Source: Halorubrum laminariae (GTDB taxonomy: Archaea; Halobacteriota; Halobacteria; Halobacteriales; Haloferacaceae). Taken from it: DNA of 36,201 nucleotides. The notes below the pieces were generated by a model. The model saw only the letters and a program-made list of their open reading frames with translations, made no database searches and was not told the DNA's origin. Of the stretch, positions 7,470-15,283 are shown one piece after another; within the stretch, counting starts at the first letter, position 1, and every line of letters begins with the position of its first letter. The position numbers and the translations under genes are program-made. The DNA lies in the NCBI RefSeq assembly GCF_024494655.1, contig NZ_JANHDL010000018.1, positions 1 to 36,201 of the forward strand, read 5' to 3'.

Positions 7470-10205
7470 ATGTCTTCAACATCTCAACAAGAAATTCAGG
7501 TTCTCTACGTTGACGACGATCCAGAACTCACAGAGTTATTGGCGATGTATCTTCAACGTGAGGACGATCGGTTTGCTATTGAAACTGCGACTAATGCTGC
7601 CGAGGGATTGCAACTGCTTGCCGAAGCCAATATCGATTGTGTTGTGTCAGACTATCAGATGCCGGAGATGGATGGCCTCGAGTTCTTCAAAAGCGTTACT
7701 GAGAAGCACCCCACTCTGCCATTCATTTTGTATACCGGCAACGGATCCGAAAAAGTAGCCAGTGAAGCCATCAGTACTGGGGTGACTGATTATCTCCAAA
7801 AAAAGAGTAATACTGACCACTACACCAGTTTAGCAAATCGAATAATCAATGCGGTCGATGCTCAGCGACGTGATCAAAAAATAGAATTCTTCAAAACACT
7901 CCAGCACGAACTTACTGAACTCTCCATCGAGTTCCTTCGGTCCGAGGTACATGATATTGACACTCTCATCAACCATACATTGGAAAAACTCGGAACACTT
8001 GTTGGTGCAGATCGAACCTACGTATTTGACATAGATCACGAGGCCGAAACACTCAGCAATACTCATGAATGGTGTTCTGAGGGTATCGAACCACAACTCG
8101 AAATACTCCAAGACATTCCGCATGATACCCTCCCTTGGTGGACACAGAAACTGAAAAACTTCGAAAAGATAGTTATCCCGAACGTTTCTGAACTTCCCCC
8201 AGAAGCTGAAGCTGAAAGAGAAACTCTCCAAGAGCAAAATATCAATTCGTTAATTGTCACTCCGATGATTTCGAATAACGAACTTGTCGGATTTATCGGG
8301 TTTGATTGGGTGGAAGATCAGGGAGTATGGTCGGATGAATTCATCAACATCCTACGGATGGCTAGTGAACTCATAACCACTGCGCGTAATCGCAAAGAGC
8401 GCGAGGGGAAGTTACAGGAGTTAAAACGCCAGTACGAGACAGTGGCCGAGAACTTCCCCGATGGTGCAGTATTCCTCATCGATACAGATCTGAGATGCGT
8501 ACGCGCTGGTGGCGAAGAACTGAACAACGTTGGCCTTTCTCCCGACGATATTGAGGATAAGAAGCCACACGCGCTGTTTCCCGGTGATATCGCCGATGAA
8601 CTCTGTCACTACTACGAGGAAGCACTGAATGGTAACGCCAACACGTTTGAACAGGTATACGGTGGCGACTGTTACCAGATTCAAACGGTTCCAGTTCGGA
8701 CCGATGGCAAGGTGATTGATCACGTGATGGCAGTCTCACAGAATATTACAGAACGAAAACAACAAATCGCGGAGATTCAGAGGCTCAAGAACCGTCTCGA
8801 ACTGGCGGTTGAAGGGGCGGAGCTTGGTGTGTGGGACTGGAATATGAAGACTGATGAAGTCGAGTTCAACGACCAGTGGGCCAAGATGCTCGGCTACACG
8901 CCTGAAGAACTCGAACCGCACCTCCGCACGTGGGAAACCCGCGTTCATCCAGACGACATTGAGGAAGTTAGGGCCTCACTTGATGCGCATATGCAGAAGA
9001 ACACGGAGTATTATGACACCGAACACCGGATGCGAACTGCTGACGGCGAATGGAAATGGGTTCGTGATATCGGGAATATCGTTGCGCGAGACGGAGATGA
9101 TGAGCCGATCCGTGCTGTTGGAATCCATCTCGATATTGATGAATCCAAGCAGTACCAACGCGAACTCGAAGAGAAAACCGAGGAACTCGAAGAGCTGACC
9201 ACCCGGCTTGAAGAGCAGTATCAGACGTTATTCGAGGAAGCACCTGTGATGGCAGTCGTCACACGCGCAGAAAACAGCCGGCCTATTATTGAGGGCTGTA
9301 ACAACCAGTTCGCAGAAACACTGGGATTTGAACCAGATACATTCGTCGGAACAGAACTGGCAGAGTTTTACACATCCGACTCCCGAGAGGAACTGATCGA
9401 CGGTGGTGGATACGAGCGATCTTTGGAAGGTGACTTCACCAATGAATCCCGTGAGTTAGTAGCTGCTGACGGTGAGATCGTCGAGACGCGGTTACGAGCA
9501 GTCCCACGGAAAGACGCATCCGGTACGGTTGTCGGCACGTTGGCGATGTATATCGATATTACGGAGCGCGAGGAAATAAAACGGGCAAATGAGCGATTGG
9601 AAGAGTTTGCGGGTATCGTCTCACACGATTTGCGGAATCCGTTGACTGTGGCTACAGGACATCTGGAACTGGCACGTGACGACTGTGAGAGTTCACACTT
9701 AGAGGCTGTTGAGCAAGCCCACAGCCGGATGAACGTTCTCATCGAGGATCTGCTGACACTGGCCCGATATGGTGAGGCCGTGACTGATACAGAAGCAATC
9801 AATCTCACAACCGTTGTTGAAGCGTGTTGGGACACTGTTGACACAACTGAAGCGACACTCACTATCGAAAGTGATCGAACGGTTGTAGCTGATGAACCTC
9901 GGCTCAAACAACTCTTCGAGAATCTCATTCGGAATGCAGTCGAACACGGTGGCAGTACTGTAACCGTAACAGTTGGCGGACTGGAGAATGGCTTCTACAT
10001 CGAGGATGATGGCCCCGGAGTCCCAGAAGACGATGCTGAGGCCGTGTTTGAAGCGGGGTATTCGACGAACGACGATGGAACTGGGTTCGGACTCAGCATC
10101 GTGCAGCGAATCGTTGAGGCCCACGAGTGGGACATCCGTGTCCTGAATAGCTCCACCGGTGGCGCACGCTTCGAAATCACCGGTGTTGAGCTTAGCACAG
10201 AATAG
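7470..10205 (+). CDS. hybrid REC-GAF-PAS-PAS-PAS sensor histidine kinase
   Basis: This 911-residue cytoplasmic protein has no membrane segment. An N-terminal receiver domain (about 8-125) has acidic residues at 15-17, phospho-acceptor D61, T89 and K111. A GAF-like domain spans about 150-305. Three PAS regions follow: about 322-428, about 440-558 (the best PAS/PAC, with HPDD and WVRDIG), and about 582-700, with coiled coils between. The HisKA domain has H719 in IVSHDLRNP. The ATPase domain has N-box ENLIRNAVEHG (817-827), DDGPG (846-850) and GTGFGLSIV (870-878). It probably senses an intracellular or redox/light cue and relays phosphate to an unlinked regulator. The gene is visibly more AT-rich than its neighbours, which suggests recent acquisition. 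Confidence 0.93.
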   Translation: MSSTSQQEIQVLYVDDDPELTELLAMYLQREDDRFAIETATNAAEGLQLLAEANIDCVVSDYQMPEMDGLEFFKSVTEKHPTLPFILYTGNGSEKVASEAISTGVTDYLQKKSNTDHYTSLANRIINAVDAQRRDQKIEFFKTLQHELTELSIEFLRSEVHDIDTLINHTLEKLGTLVGADRTYVFDIDHEAETLSNTHEWCSEGIEPQLEILQDIPHDTLPWWTQKLKNFEKIVIPNVSELPPEAEAERETLQEQNINSLIVTPMISNNELVGFIGFDWVEDQGVWSDEFINILRMASELITTARNRKEREGKLQELKRQYETVAENFPDGAVFLIDTDLRCVRAGGEELNNVGLSPDDIEDKKPHALFPGDIADELCHYYEEALNGNANTFEQVYGGDCYQIQTVPVRTDGKVIDHVMAVSQNITERKQQIAEIQRLKNRLELAVEGAELGVWDWNMKTDEVEFNDQWAKMLGYTPEELEPHLRTWETRVHPDDIEEVRASLDAHMQKNTEYYDTEHRMRTADGEWKWVRDIGNIVARDGDDEPIRAVGIHLDIDESKQYQRELEEKTEELEELTTRLEEQYQTLFEEAPVMAVVTRAENSRPIIEGCNNQFAETLGFEPDTFVGTELAEFYTSDSREELIDGGGYERSLEGDFTNESRELVAADGEIVETRLRAVPRKDASGTVVGTLAMYIDITEREEIKRANERLEEFAGIVSHDLRNPLTVATGHLELARDDCESSHLEAVEQAHSRMNVLIEDLLTLARYGEAVTDTEAINLTTVVEACWDTVDTTEATLTIESDRTVVADEPRLKQLFENLIRNAVEHGGSTVTVTVGGLENGFYIEDDGPGVPEDDAEAVFEAGYSTNDDGTGFGLSIVQRIVEAHEWDIRVLNSSTGGARFEITGVELSTE

Positions 10206-10228
10206 TTGTCCTGTATTGATTTCAGTAT

Positions 10229-10402
10229 ATGGCTGAAGATGGTCGGACCCTCCTGCGGTTCGACAACTTTCCGGACCATCCCAAGGTCGATCGCCACCAC
10301 TACCACACGCCCGATGGCGTTTCCGACGACATCGAATACACTGGTCTCAAAGCCCACGTCCAGAAGTTCTATACCGAGATGGACGACCGCTGTGAGAGGT
10401 GA
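10229..10402 (+). pseudogene. TumE-like toxin, N-terminally truncated remnant
   Basis: The frame encodes 57 residues from an ATG at 10229 to a TGA at 10400-10402, with an in-frame stop just upstream at 10217-10219. GRTLLRFDNFPDHPKVDRHHYHTPDGVSDDIEYTG...FYTEM matches the C-terminal half of haloarchaeal TumE family toxins, including the LLRxDN motif and a His cluster. Full-length relatives are about 100-130 residues, so the N-terminal half is missing. It begins only 24 nt after the kinase stop, which suggests the upstream part was replaced. It could be a naturally short relative, but I judge it a remnant. Confidence 0.55.
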
Positions 10403-10408
10403 CCCACC

Positions 10409-10936
10409 ATGCCCGACGAACCCAACACCAACACGACCGACGACACCGACGACGTCAACAGAACCGGCTCCGGCGACGAGGGGATTGTGATGGACGATAC
10501 CGAAGCCGAGGCAGGCTTCCTCGAGGACCGCGACCCCGAGGACTACCCCTCGGTGCTCCGTATCACGTCTGACTCCGAACAGGCGCACCAACAAGATGCG
10601 ATCGACCGGCTGGAGCGCTGGGAAGCTGGCGAAGAGGTGCCGCACGTCATCAACTTCCAGAATCCGAGCGACCTCCGAGCGCTCCTCGCCGATCGACGCG
10701 TCGAGCTCCTCCGGAGTATCATGGCCGAGCGCCCGGACAGCATCCGCCAGCTGGCCGAACGCCTCGACCGTGACGTCAAGACTGTCCACGACGACCTCCA
10801 AGTGCTCGCCGAGTACGATATCGTCCACTTCGAACAGGCTGGGCGGGCGAAGCGCGCATTCGTGCCATACGACTCCATCGAAGTCAATCTCGAGATCTCG
10901 ACACCGCGCTCTGCTGACGACGCTGCGCCCGCGTGA
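10409..10936 (+). CDS. TumA-like antitoxin / HVO_A0114-family DNA-binding protein
   Basis: This 175-residue protein has an acidic, disordered N-terminus (about 1-45). A winged helix at about 85-150 is typical of the HVO_A0114 family: FQNPSDLRALLADRRVELLRSIMAERPDSIRQLAERLDRDVKTVHDDLQVLAEYDIV, ending with the conserved VPYDSIEVNLEI strand. A strong Shine-Dalgarno (GAGGTGA) at about 10396-10402 overlaps the upstream TumE-like stop and supports the ATG at 10409. In toxin-antitoxin pairs of this kind the DNA-binding partner represses the operon and neutralises TumE. Here the toxin is broken, so the protein may be an orphan antitoxin. Its stop lies 34 nt before an IS200/IS605-type end. Confidence 0.78.
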   Translation: MPDEPNTNTTDDTDDVNRTGSGDEGIVMDDTEAEAGFLEDRDPEDYPSVLRITSDSEQAHQQDAIDRLERWEAGEEVPHVINFQNPSDLRALLADRRVELLRSIMAERPDSIRQLAERLDRDVKTVHDDLQVLAEYDIVHFEQAGRAKRAFVPYDSIEVNLEISTPRSADDAAPA

Positions 10937-10970
10937 GTTCCTCGCTGAGGAGGTAGCTGAAATAGGCGCT

Positions 10971-11024
10971 AAGCCCCCTTCCTCAAGGAACGACCGAAGG
11001 GCGTGAGTAGGGTGGGGTAGTTCA
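10971..11024 (+). mobile_element. solo IS200/IS605-type right-end stem-loop (relic)
   Basis: The plus strand reads AAGCCCC...CCTCAAGGAACGA...GTGAGTAGGGTGGGGTAGTT. The AGTAGGGTGGGGTAGTT core is identical to the minus strand at the 3' end of the tnpB element near 13700. The CCTCAAGGA.CGA...GAGTAGGG.GGGG pattern recurs at its other flank near 15119-15170. Outer CCCC and GGGG arms can pair. No tnpB lies upstream in this orientation, so this is a left-behind end or a miniature element. It sits just after the first antitoxin gene. Confidence 0.6.
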
Positions 11025-11270
11025 CACGCTCCTCCAAGTGCCGAGTTGTACCTCTGTTAGGAGAACCGGATCTATTCATCAGTTCCTCTCTCCCCGATTC
11101 GCTCCTTGAGCGAACGCTGCGACAGACCAACTACACCGCGTCTAAACAAGGCCCAAAGCGCATATTCAGCACATCAGCACAAGAAATCGAGTATAGAACC
11201 ATGTGACAAAGGCCGTCGCAGAAGCGTAGTTTTAACAGACAGGCTCTGTAAGTGGTATACAGCTATAAAT

Positions 11271-12293
11271 ATGACTTCGCCTTGGGAGCAGAACCAGATC
11301 CTTATCGATATCATGGATGGTCTTGGTGTGGCGATCCATGATGAGGACGCAGACATCACTAATCTTAGCTCTATCAAGCTGAACAAGCTGCTCTACTTGG
11401 CCGTTGACAAATTTGATCTCCCTATTACATACAGTTGGTACAAATACGGGGCCAGTCTCAGTGGTGGTCAGAATGATGTCGCCGTCAATGCTGTCGAACC
11501 ACAGGCACTCGCTGACCTCCCTTCACCTGATGAGCCGAGCATTGGAAATTCTTGGGACTACCCTTCCCCGGAGGAGTATGCGTACTTTTTCAAGAGCGAC
11601 ATAGAGCTCACGAATATCCTCCAAGAAGAAACGAAGTCCTATCTACGTGAGTTCTACACCGGCTACGCCCCTGAAGAATATCGAGACCTCTACGTTACCT
11701 CGGCAGTATTACAGAAGTCTCTGGATACCATACTAGACATGAATACCGAGGAGTTCAACGAAAACTCTGCTGAGTGTCTGGACACTATTGAAGCGGAACT
11801 GCGGGATTTGGATCACGAGGTTCTCCTGAACAGCCATATTGAGGCTGATGAAGAGAACGCGCTCACGGCGTATACAGACCTCCTCCGACAGGTTATCAAC
11901 AATCTGGACAGGCAAGTAACTGACCTATCCCGGAAACAATTTCAAAAATTCAGGCGATTACTCAAGTTCTATTATTCGCATGCGTGGAAGTACGTCTCGC
12001 TCGGTATTTCGGAAAAAACTGCGAGCGGTCCCAGTAGGCGTGATCTGATCGGTGGGGCCGTCAGCGATTTAGATTCGTTAGAAAAGAACTATACTGACGA
12101 GTTACAAGCGCTCAGGAAGAGTTGCGAAGACGCCGAATTGGTTCCTGTAGCGCCAGAGCAGTTGATTACGGCTGACGCTGAAGGGCCTGTTGATCCAGAT
12201 GCCGAGGCTGTCGACACGGCATTCGAAAGTATCCGGTCCAATATGCAGTCACGTGAGTATGCGTCGTTAGATCCCGAAGAGTTTACCAAGTGA
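11271..12293 (+). CDS. Panacea (DUF4065/SocA)-like protein, putative antitoxin
   Basis: From the ATG at 11271 the protein has 340 residues. This start is preferred because the upstream extension is basic and unlike the rest, and a TTTTAA element lies about 36 nt upstream. The N-terminal region contains SSIKLNKLLYLAVDKFDLPITYSWYKYGASL (about 33-63). This resembles the KLxKLLYxA...YGP signature of Panacea/DUF4065 proteins, the promiscuous antitoxin domain. The rest is helical and acidic (ECLDTIEAELRDLDHEVL, LRQVINNLDRQVTDLS). The stop lies 4 nt before the PIN-domain gene, so the two are surely co-transcribed. I infer that it neutralises that nuclease. The family link is moderate; it could instead be a haloarchaea-specific DUF with the same fold. 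Lower GC than neighbours suggests transfer. Confidence 0.6.
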   Translation: MTSPWEQNQILIDIMDGLGVAIHDEDADITNLSSIKLNKLLYLAVDKFDLPITYSWYKYGASLSGGQNDVAVNAVEPQALADLPSPDEPSIGNSWDYPSPEEYAYFFKSDIELTNILQEETKSYLREFYTGYAPEEYRDLYVTSAVLQKSLDTILDMNTEEFNENSAECLDTIEAELRDLDHEVLLNSHIEADEENALTAYTDLLRQVINNLDRQVTDLSRKQFQKFRRLLKFYYSHAWKYVSLGISEKTASGPSRRDLIGGAVSDLDSLEKNYTDELQALRKSCEDAELVPVAPEQLITADAEGPVDPDAEAVDTAFESIRSNMQSREYASLDPEEFTK

Positions 12294-12297
12294 TCGG

Positions 12298-12867
12298 ATG
12301 GGGGTTCAGCCGATTCTCGCGGATTCTTCAGCCTTAATCGGTCTGGCCGCTTGTAATGAAGAATATGCGGATAGAGTATTCTCCGAGATCGCTGTCAGTA
12401 CGACATGGACATGTTTCCGTGAGATTCGGGATAAAGCCAGAAGCGGTGACTCTCACTGGTTACAAAAATCCGCAGAAAGAATCCTAGATTACATCAAAGA
12501 CGGTGAAATCGCCTATCCGAGTCGGGTGAACATCCCAAGCGCGCCCAACAGTGGTGTACCCGATGCTGGGGAGAAATCTGTCCGCATCGCTCTCGGTCAA
12601 TATGAAGAGATATCAAGCGTCTTGTTATTCGACCGAGGTGCTGCAGTATTACTAGAGCGAACACAACAGGAGCTCGCAGGGACACCGAATGAGTTTACGA
12701 TTGAACCACCGAACTTCCCACTGTATCTCCTGACGCGTCGGGACAGTGACGAGCAAAATATGTCAACAGACACATTTTGCGATCAATCGGAGAAGATCCT
12801 ACAGCGGATGGGTTGGAGAGGGTCTCGGCAAGAAAGCCTCTTTTTCGAGTTTCCGGTTGACTGCTAA
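12298..12867 (+). CDS. PIN-domain ribonuclease, putative toxin
   Basis: This 189-residue protein opens with PILADSSALIGLA, the first PIN strand with acidic D9. E42 (CFREIRDKA), D89 and E92 (PDAGEKSVRIAL) and D112 (SVLLFDRGAAVLLE) follow at spacing typical of PIN nucleases (D, E, D, D for metal binding). PIN proteins are Mg2+/Mn2+-dependent single-strand RNases, often VapC-type toxins. The C-terminal 60 residues extend beyond the usual 130-residue VapC length. The ATG at 12298 is 4 nt after the stop of the Panacea-like gene, so translation is probably coupled. The order antitoxin-then-toxin fits TA modules, but the partner is not a VapB. Toxicity is inferred. Confidence 0.75.
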   Translation: MGVQPILADSSALIGLAACNEEYADRVFSEIAVSTTWTCFREIRDKARSGDSHWLQKSAERILDYIKDGEIAYPSRVNIPSAPNSGVPDAGEKSVRIALGQYEEISSVLLFDRGAAVLLERTQQELAGTPNEFTIEPPNFPLYLLTRRDSDEQNMSTDTFCDQSEKILQRMGWRGSRQESLFFEFPVDC

Positions 12868-12960
12868 GAGTTCTCTGTAGAGAAAATCGAGACAACGTCG
12901 AAGCCCTCTCGATGCCAGACCCCCTCGACGACCGCGCCGTCGAAGAGTTTCGCCTCAGTA

Positions 12961-13002
12961 TTAACCAACACTGGCGCACTTGATAGCAAGTTTGTTGGTT
13001 AA
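12961..13002. repeat. 10-bp perfect inverted repeat
   Basis: TTAACCAACA at 12961-12970 is matched by TGTTGGTTAA at 12993-13002, with a 22-nt spacer. It lies between the PIN gene and the second TumE remnant. It could be an operator, a rho-independent-like structure without T-tract, or the scar of an insertion. Confidence 0.5.
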
Positions 13003-13062
13003 CTATCTCGCTTCCCGATGTCGGTTGGGTCCGTGCTCGTCGTGGTCGTAGTACATCCGTAG

Positions 13063-13257
13063 CCAGTCTATGGCCGCTCCGAGCAGCACCACGGACCACT
13101 TGCGCGTCGACAGTCTGTTGCCGCCCGCGCTCTTTCCCCAGAGACGAAGGGTCACGGACACCACACCGCAGTCGGTGATCTCGACGATGTCGAGTTCTGG
13201 ACGAGTGCAGACGAATACTGGGACGCCGTCGACGGCGATCCGCCCCGGCCGCACTGA
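13063..13257 (+). pseudogene. second TumE-like toxin remnant
   Basis: The frame ending at TGA 13255-13257 reads ETKGHGHHTAVGDLDDVEFWTSADEYWDAV. This aligns with the conserved C-terminal TKGHxRH...DDIEF region of haloarchaeal TumE proteins. The same frame is closed by a TAG at 13060-13062, and the residues after it are not TumE-like, so the N-terminus is lost or frame-shifted. It precedes a TumA-like gene by 33 nt, the same order as the locus at 10229-10936. An ORF on the opposite strand across this stretch (13545-13003) is probably a shadow. Confidence 0.5.
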
Positions 13258-13290
13258 TCGAACACCACTTGACACCAATCCCCCCCGACT

Positions 13291-13731
13291 ATGACTACAC
13301 TCTACATCACCGTCGGCGACCGAGAACAGCTCCGCCAAGACGCACTCCAGTTCGTCCAAGACGTCGAGCCCGACGATCTCGACGAGCAGGACGGGACGGC
13401 AACGCTCCAGTTCGGCACCTACGACGACTTCGTCGACAGCCTCACACCGCTGCGCCTCGAGCTCATCCGGGCGATCGCAGACGCGACACCCGAGAGCATG
13501 CGCGAGGCAGCGCGTCTTGTCGATCGCGACATCTCTGACGTCCACTCAGACCTGAAGCAACTGGAGGTGTTGGGGATCCTCACGCTAGAGGAGGGTGAGT
13601 CTAGCGGCGCGATTCAGCCTGTCGTCCCGTTCGATCGCATCGAGGTCCATATCGACTATCCACTCATCGGTGGTGGTGATAGCGATGGTGCTTCCGTCAA
13701 CTACCCCACCCTACTTCGCTCGGGCAGATAG
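13291..13731 (+). CDS. TumA-like antitoxin / HVO_A0114-family DNA-binding protein (second copy)
   Basis: This 146-residue protein is a clear HVO_A0114-type winged helix. LQFGTYDDFVDSLTPLRLELIRAIADATPESMREAARLVDRDISDVHSDLKQLEVLGIL spans about 48-106, followed by the VVPFDRIEVHIDYPL strand. The last 13 residues (ASVNYPTLLRSGR) are encoded by the terminal stem-loop of the IS1341-type element. The native C-terminus has therefore been replaced by IS sequence, and the gene overlaps the 3' end of tnpB by 21 nt on the opposite strand. The DNA-binding part appears complete. It follows a broken TumE-like toxin, so it is likely an orphan antitoxin or repressor. No clear ribosome binding site was seen. 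Confidence 0.78.
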   Translation: MTTLYITVGDREQLRQDALQFVQDVEPDDLDEQDGTATLQFGTYDDFVDSLTPLRLELIRAIADATPESMREAARLVDRDISDVHSDLKQLEVLGILTLEEGESSGAIQPVVPFDRIEVHIDYPLIGGGDSDGASVNYPTLLRSGR

Positions 13732-13765
13732 ACTGCCACTCGCTCGTTGAGGGTGGGGCTTGTCG
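13698..13765 (-). ncRNA. IS right-end stem-loop, candidate omega RNA 3' part
   Basis: CCCCACCCT (13704-13712) pairs with AGGGTGGGG (13750-13758), and an inner GGCAG/CTGCC stem (13723-13727/13733-13737) sits between them. In IS200/IS605 elements the right end doubles as the transposase-recognition hairpin and as the 3' part of the guide RNA used by TnpB. The tnpB stop lies inside this structure, as is usual. Guide function is inferred from family knowledge only. Confidence 0.45.
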
Positions 13766-15063
13766 GTGGACGCCCAGTCCATACGGGAAAAACTCCCGGT
13801 GGGCGTGAGCGTCCCCGACACCAAAGCCAGTTGACTGGTGGCCTTCCCAGACGAACACGTGCGGCTCGCCGGGAGTGTCTCGAGGAATTTCAATCCGGTA
13901 TTCTTTGCCGCATTCAAGTCCGCATTCAATGCATACCCACACGATACGCAGTTGAACTGCTTGCCAGACCGATTGTCTTCATCCACGCAGTCACAATCCG
14001 TCCGACTACAGGACTGACTCGTATACCGTGCGGCCACTTGCTCGAAGTTGATTCCGAATTCTTCGAGCTTGTACTCGACGTACTCTTGCACACGTCGGAA
14101 CAACCACTGTTGGAATTTCGGCTCGTTCGAGATGCGCTGTCGAATCCGAGTCAAGTTCTCAAACACGACGTGGGTTGCTCCGACAGTAACAGCGTCTGCA
14201 ACGATGCAATTTGCCACGTGGTGAGCGTACTGGTCGAACCATGCCCACTCGACGCCTTGCCGAGACTGTATGCGGAGGTGTGCAGATCGTGTCCCCGTTT
14301 CTTGAAGTTCGCCACGCAGCTCCTCGTAGGTGCTTCGACGGTGGTTAAGATAGTCTGCGTTGCCGTGGAAGCCACCGGCGCTGGTGACTGCTGAGTGCCC
14401 GTTGACGTTGAGGTCCACGCCGAGAACTCTTGTGAAGTCCTCGTGCGTGTCTGAACCATCGGCTGTCGGTGGGTACTCTGGTGCGTCTGTGTAGGACCGA
14501 TTCATCACGGCATGGAGCCAGAACTGCTCGCCATCGAAGACGAGCTTGCTCGTGCTGAACTGCCACCGAGCGTCACGCACATACTGATCGTAGGGCGTGG
14601 CGTTGAGGGTTGCAGGGAGTTCGTAGCGACAGTGCACGGGAGCTCCATCGAGGACAGCGAACGAGGCTTTGTATCGGTGGTATGTCCCCGCTCGCTTGTC
14701 ATACGTCATCGTGTACGACTCGTCAGAGCGGTTTTGGAACTCGGGTTTGCTGATGCGGTCGCCGTTTTCCCACGAGGTTTTGCATGAACCGACCGCACTC
14801 ACTGCGTCTTTGATGGCCTTTTGGACGAGGTTCGCGTGGAGTTCGTTGTCTGTTTTGTCGCGGAGATCGTCGTAGAGGGCGTCTTCGGCGTCGCCTTTGC
14901 TGGTTTTGAGGTCGTCTGGGTGTGTGGGGGCGTCAGGCCAGCACCAGTCGACAGTTCGGTTTTGACAGTATTGATATGGGTTATGTGTGGCGTGAAGGTC
15001 GTCCACTCGGTGATCGGGGACAGAGAGTGGGATACGCACAGTGCGGTTCGCCTTCACGCTCAT
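13711..15063 (-). CDS. tnpB: TnpB, RNA-guided nuclease of IS200/IS605 family
   Basis: The protein has 450 residues, normal for haloarchaeal TnpB. The RuvC-like residues are D217 (VLGVDLNVNG), E302 (VVFENLT) and D382 (NADLNAAKN). A zinc ribbon lies between them at about 352-375: C352, C357 or C359, C372 and C375. The first pair spacing is slightly unusual (CSRTDCDC). The central stretch FQQWLFRRVQEYVEYKLEEFGI is typical. TnpB proteins cut DNA next to a short target motif using an RNA from the element's right end, which favours element retention. The catalytic set is intact, so the protein may be active. The C-terminal tail is encoded partly by the right-end region. Confidence 0.92.
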   Translation of the reverse strand: MSVKANRTVRIPLSVPDHRVDDLHATHNPYQYCQNRTVDWCWPDAPTHPDDLKTSKGDAEDALYDDLRDKTDNELHANLVQKAIKDAVSAVGSCKTSWENGDRISKPEFQNRSDESYTMTYDKRAGTYHRYKASFAVLDGAPVHCRYELPATLNATPYDQYVRDARWQFSTSKLVFDGEQFWLHAVMNRSYTDAPEYPPTADGSDTHEDFTRVLGVDLNVNGHSAVTSAGGFHGNADYLNHRRSTYEELRGELQETGTRSAHLRIQSRQGVEWAWFDQYAHHVANCIVADAVTVGATHVVFENLTRIRQRISNEPKFQQWLFRRVQEYVEYKLEEFGINFEQVAARYTSQSCSRTDCDCVDEDNRSGKQFNCVSCGYALNADLNAAKNTGLKFLETLPASRTCSSGKATSQLALVSGTLTPTGSFSRMDWASTDKPHPQRASGSLSARAK

Positions 15064-15283
15064 GTCGTATTAATGAGACTACTAGTACTTGAAGGTGAGG
15101 TTGTAGCCATGTCGGTTTCCTCCCCGCCCTACTCGCATCACTTCGTTCGCTCCTTGAGGACGGGGCATCCACCTTGATTTCTGGTGAATGCGTGATCGGA
15201 GCGAGTCTGCTAGCGATCCGCTTTGCCACCGGATGCTTGATCTCGATGGACGATGATTATTTGATATTTGCGTTGATGACTAG

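Larger units (their letters stand above)
13698..15172 (-). mobile_element. IS1341-type (IS200/IS605 family) solo tnpB element
   Basis: The element carries tnpB but no adjacent Y1 transposase (tnpA), which is the IS1341 layout. Its right end is the stem-loop at 13704-13758. At the other side, 15119-15170 carries (minus strand) GATGCCCCGTCCTCAAGGAG...GAGTAGGGCGGGGAGG, related to the right-end sequence here and to the relic at 10971-11024. Exact boundaries cannot be set without an empty site; the right-hand piece may belong to an older element. Confidence 0.7.

Noticed and set aside
13003..13545. 180-codon minus-strand ORF across the second TumE remnant and antitoxin
   Set aside because: Half of it is antisense to the well-supported HVO_A0114-type gene. 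The remainder shows no recognised family, although LRLWGKSAGGNRLSTRKW looks somewhat protein-like.
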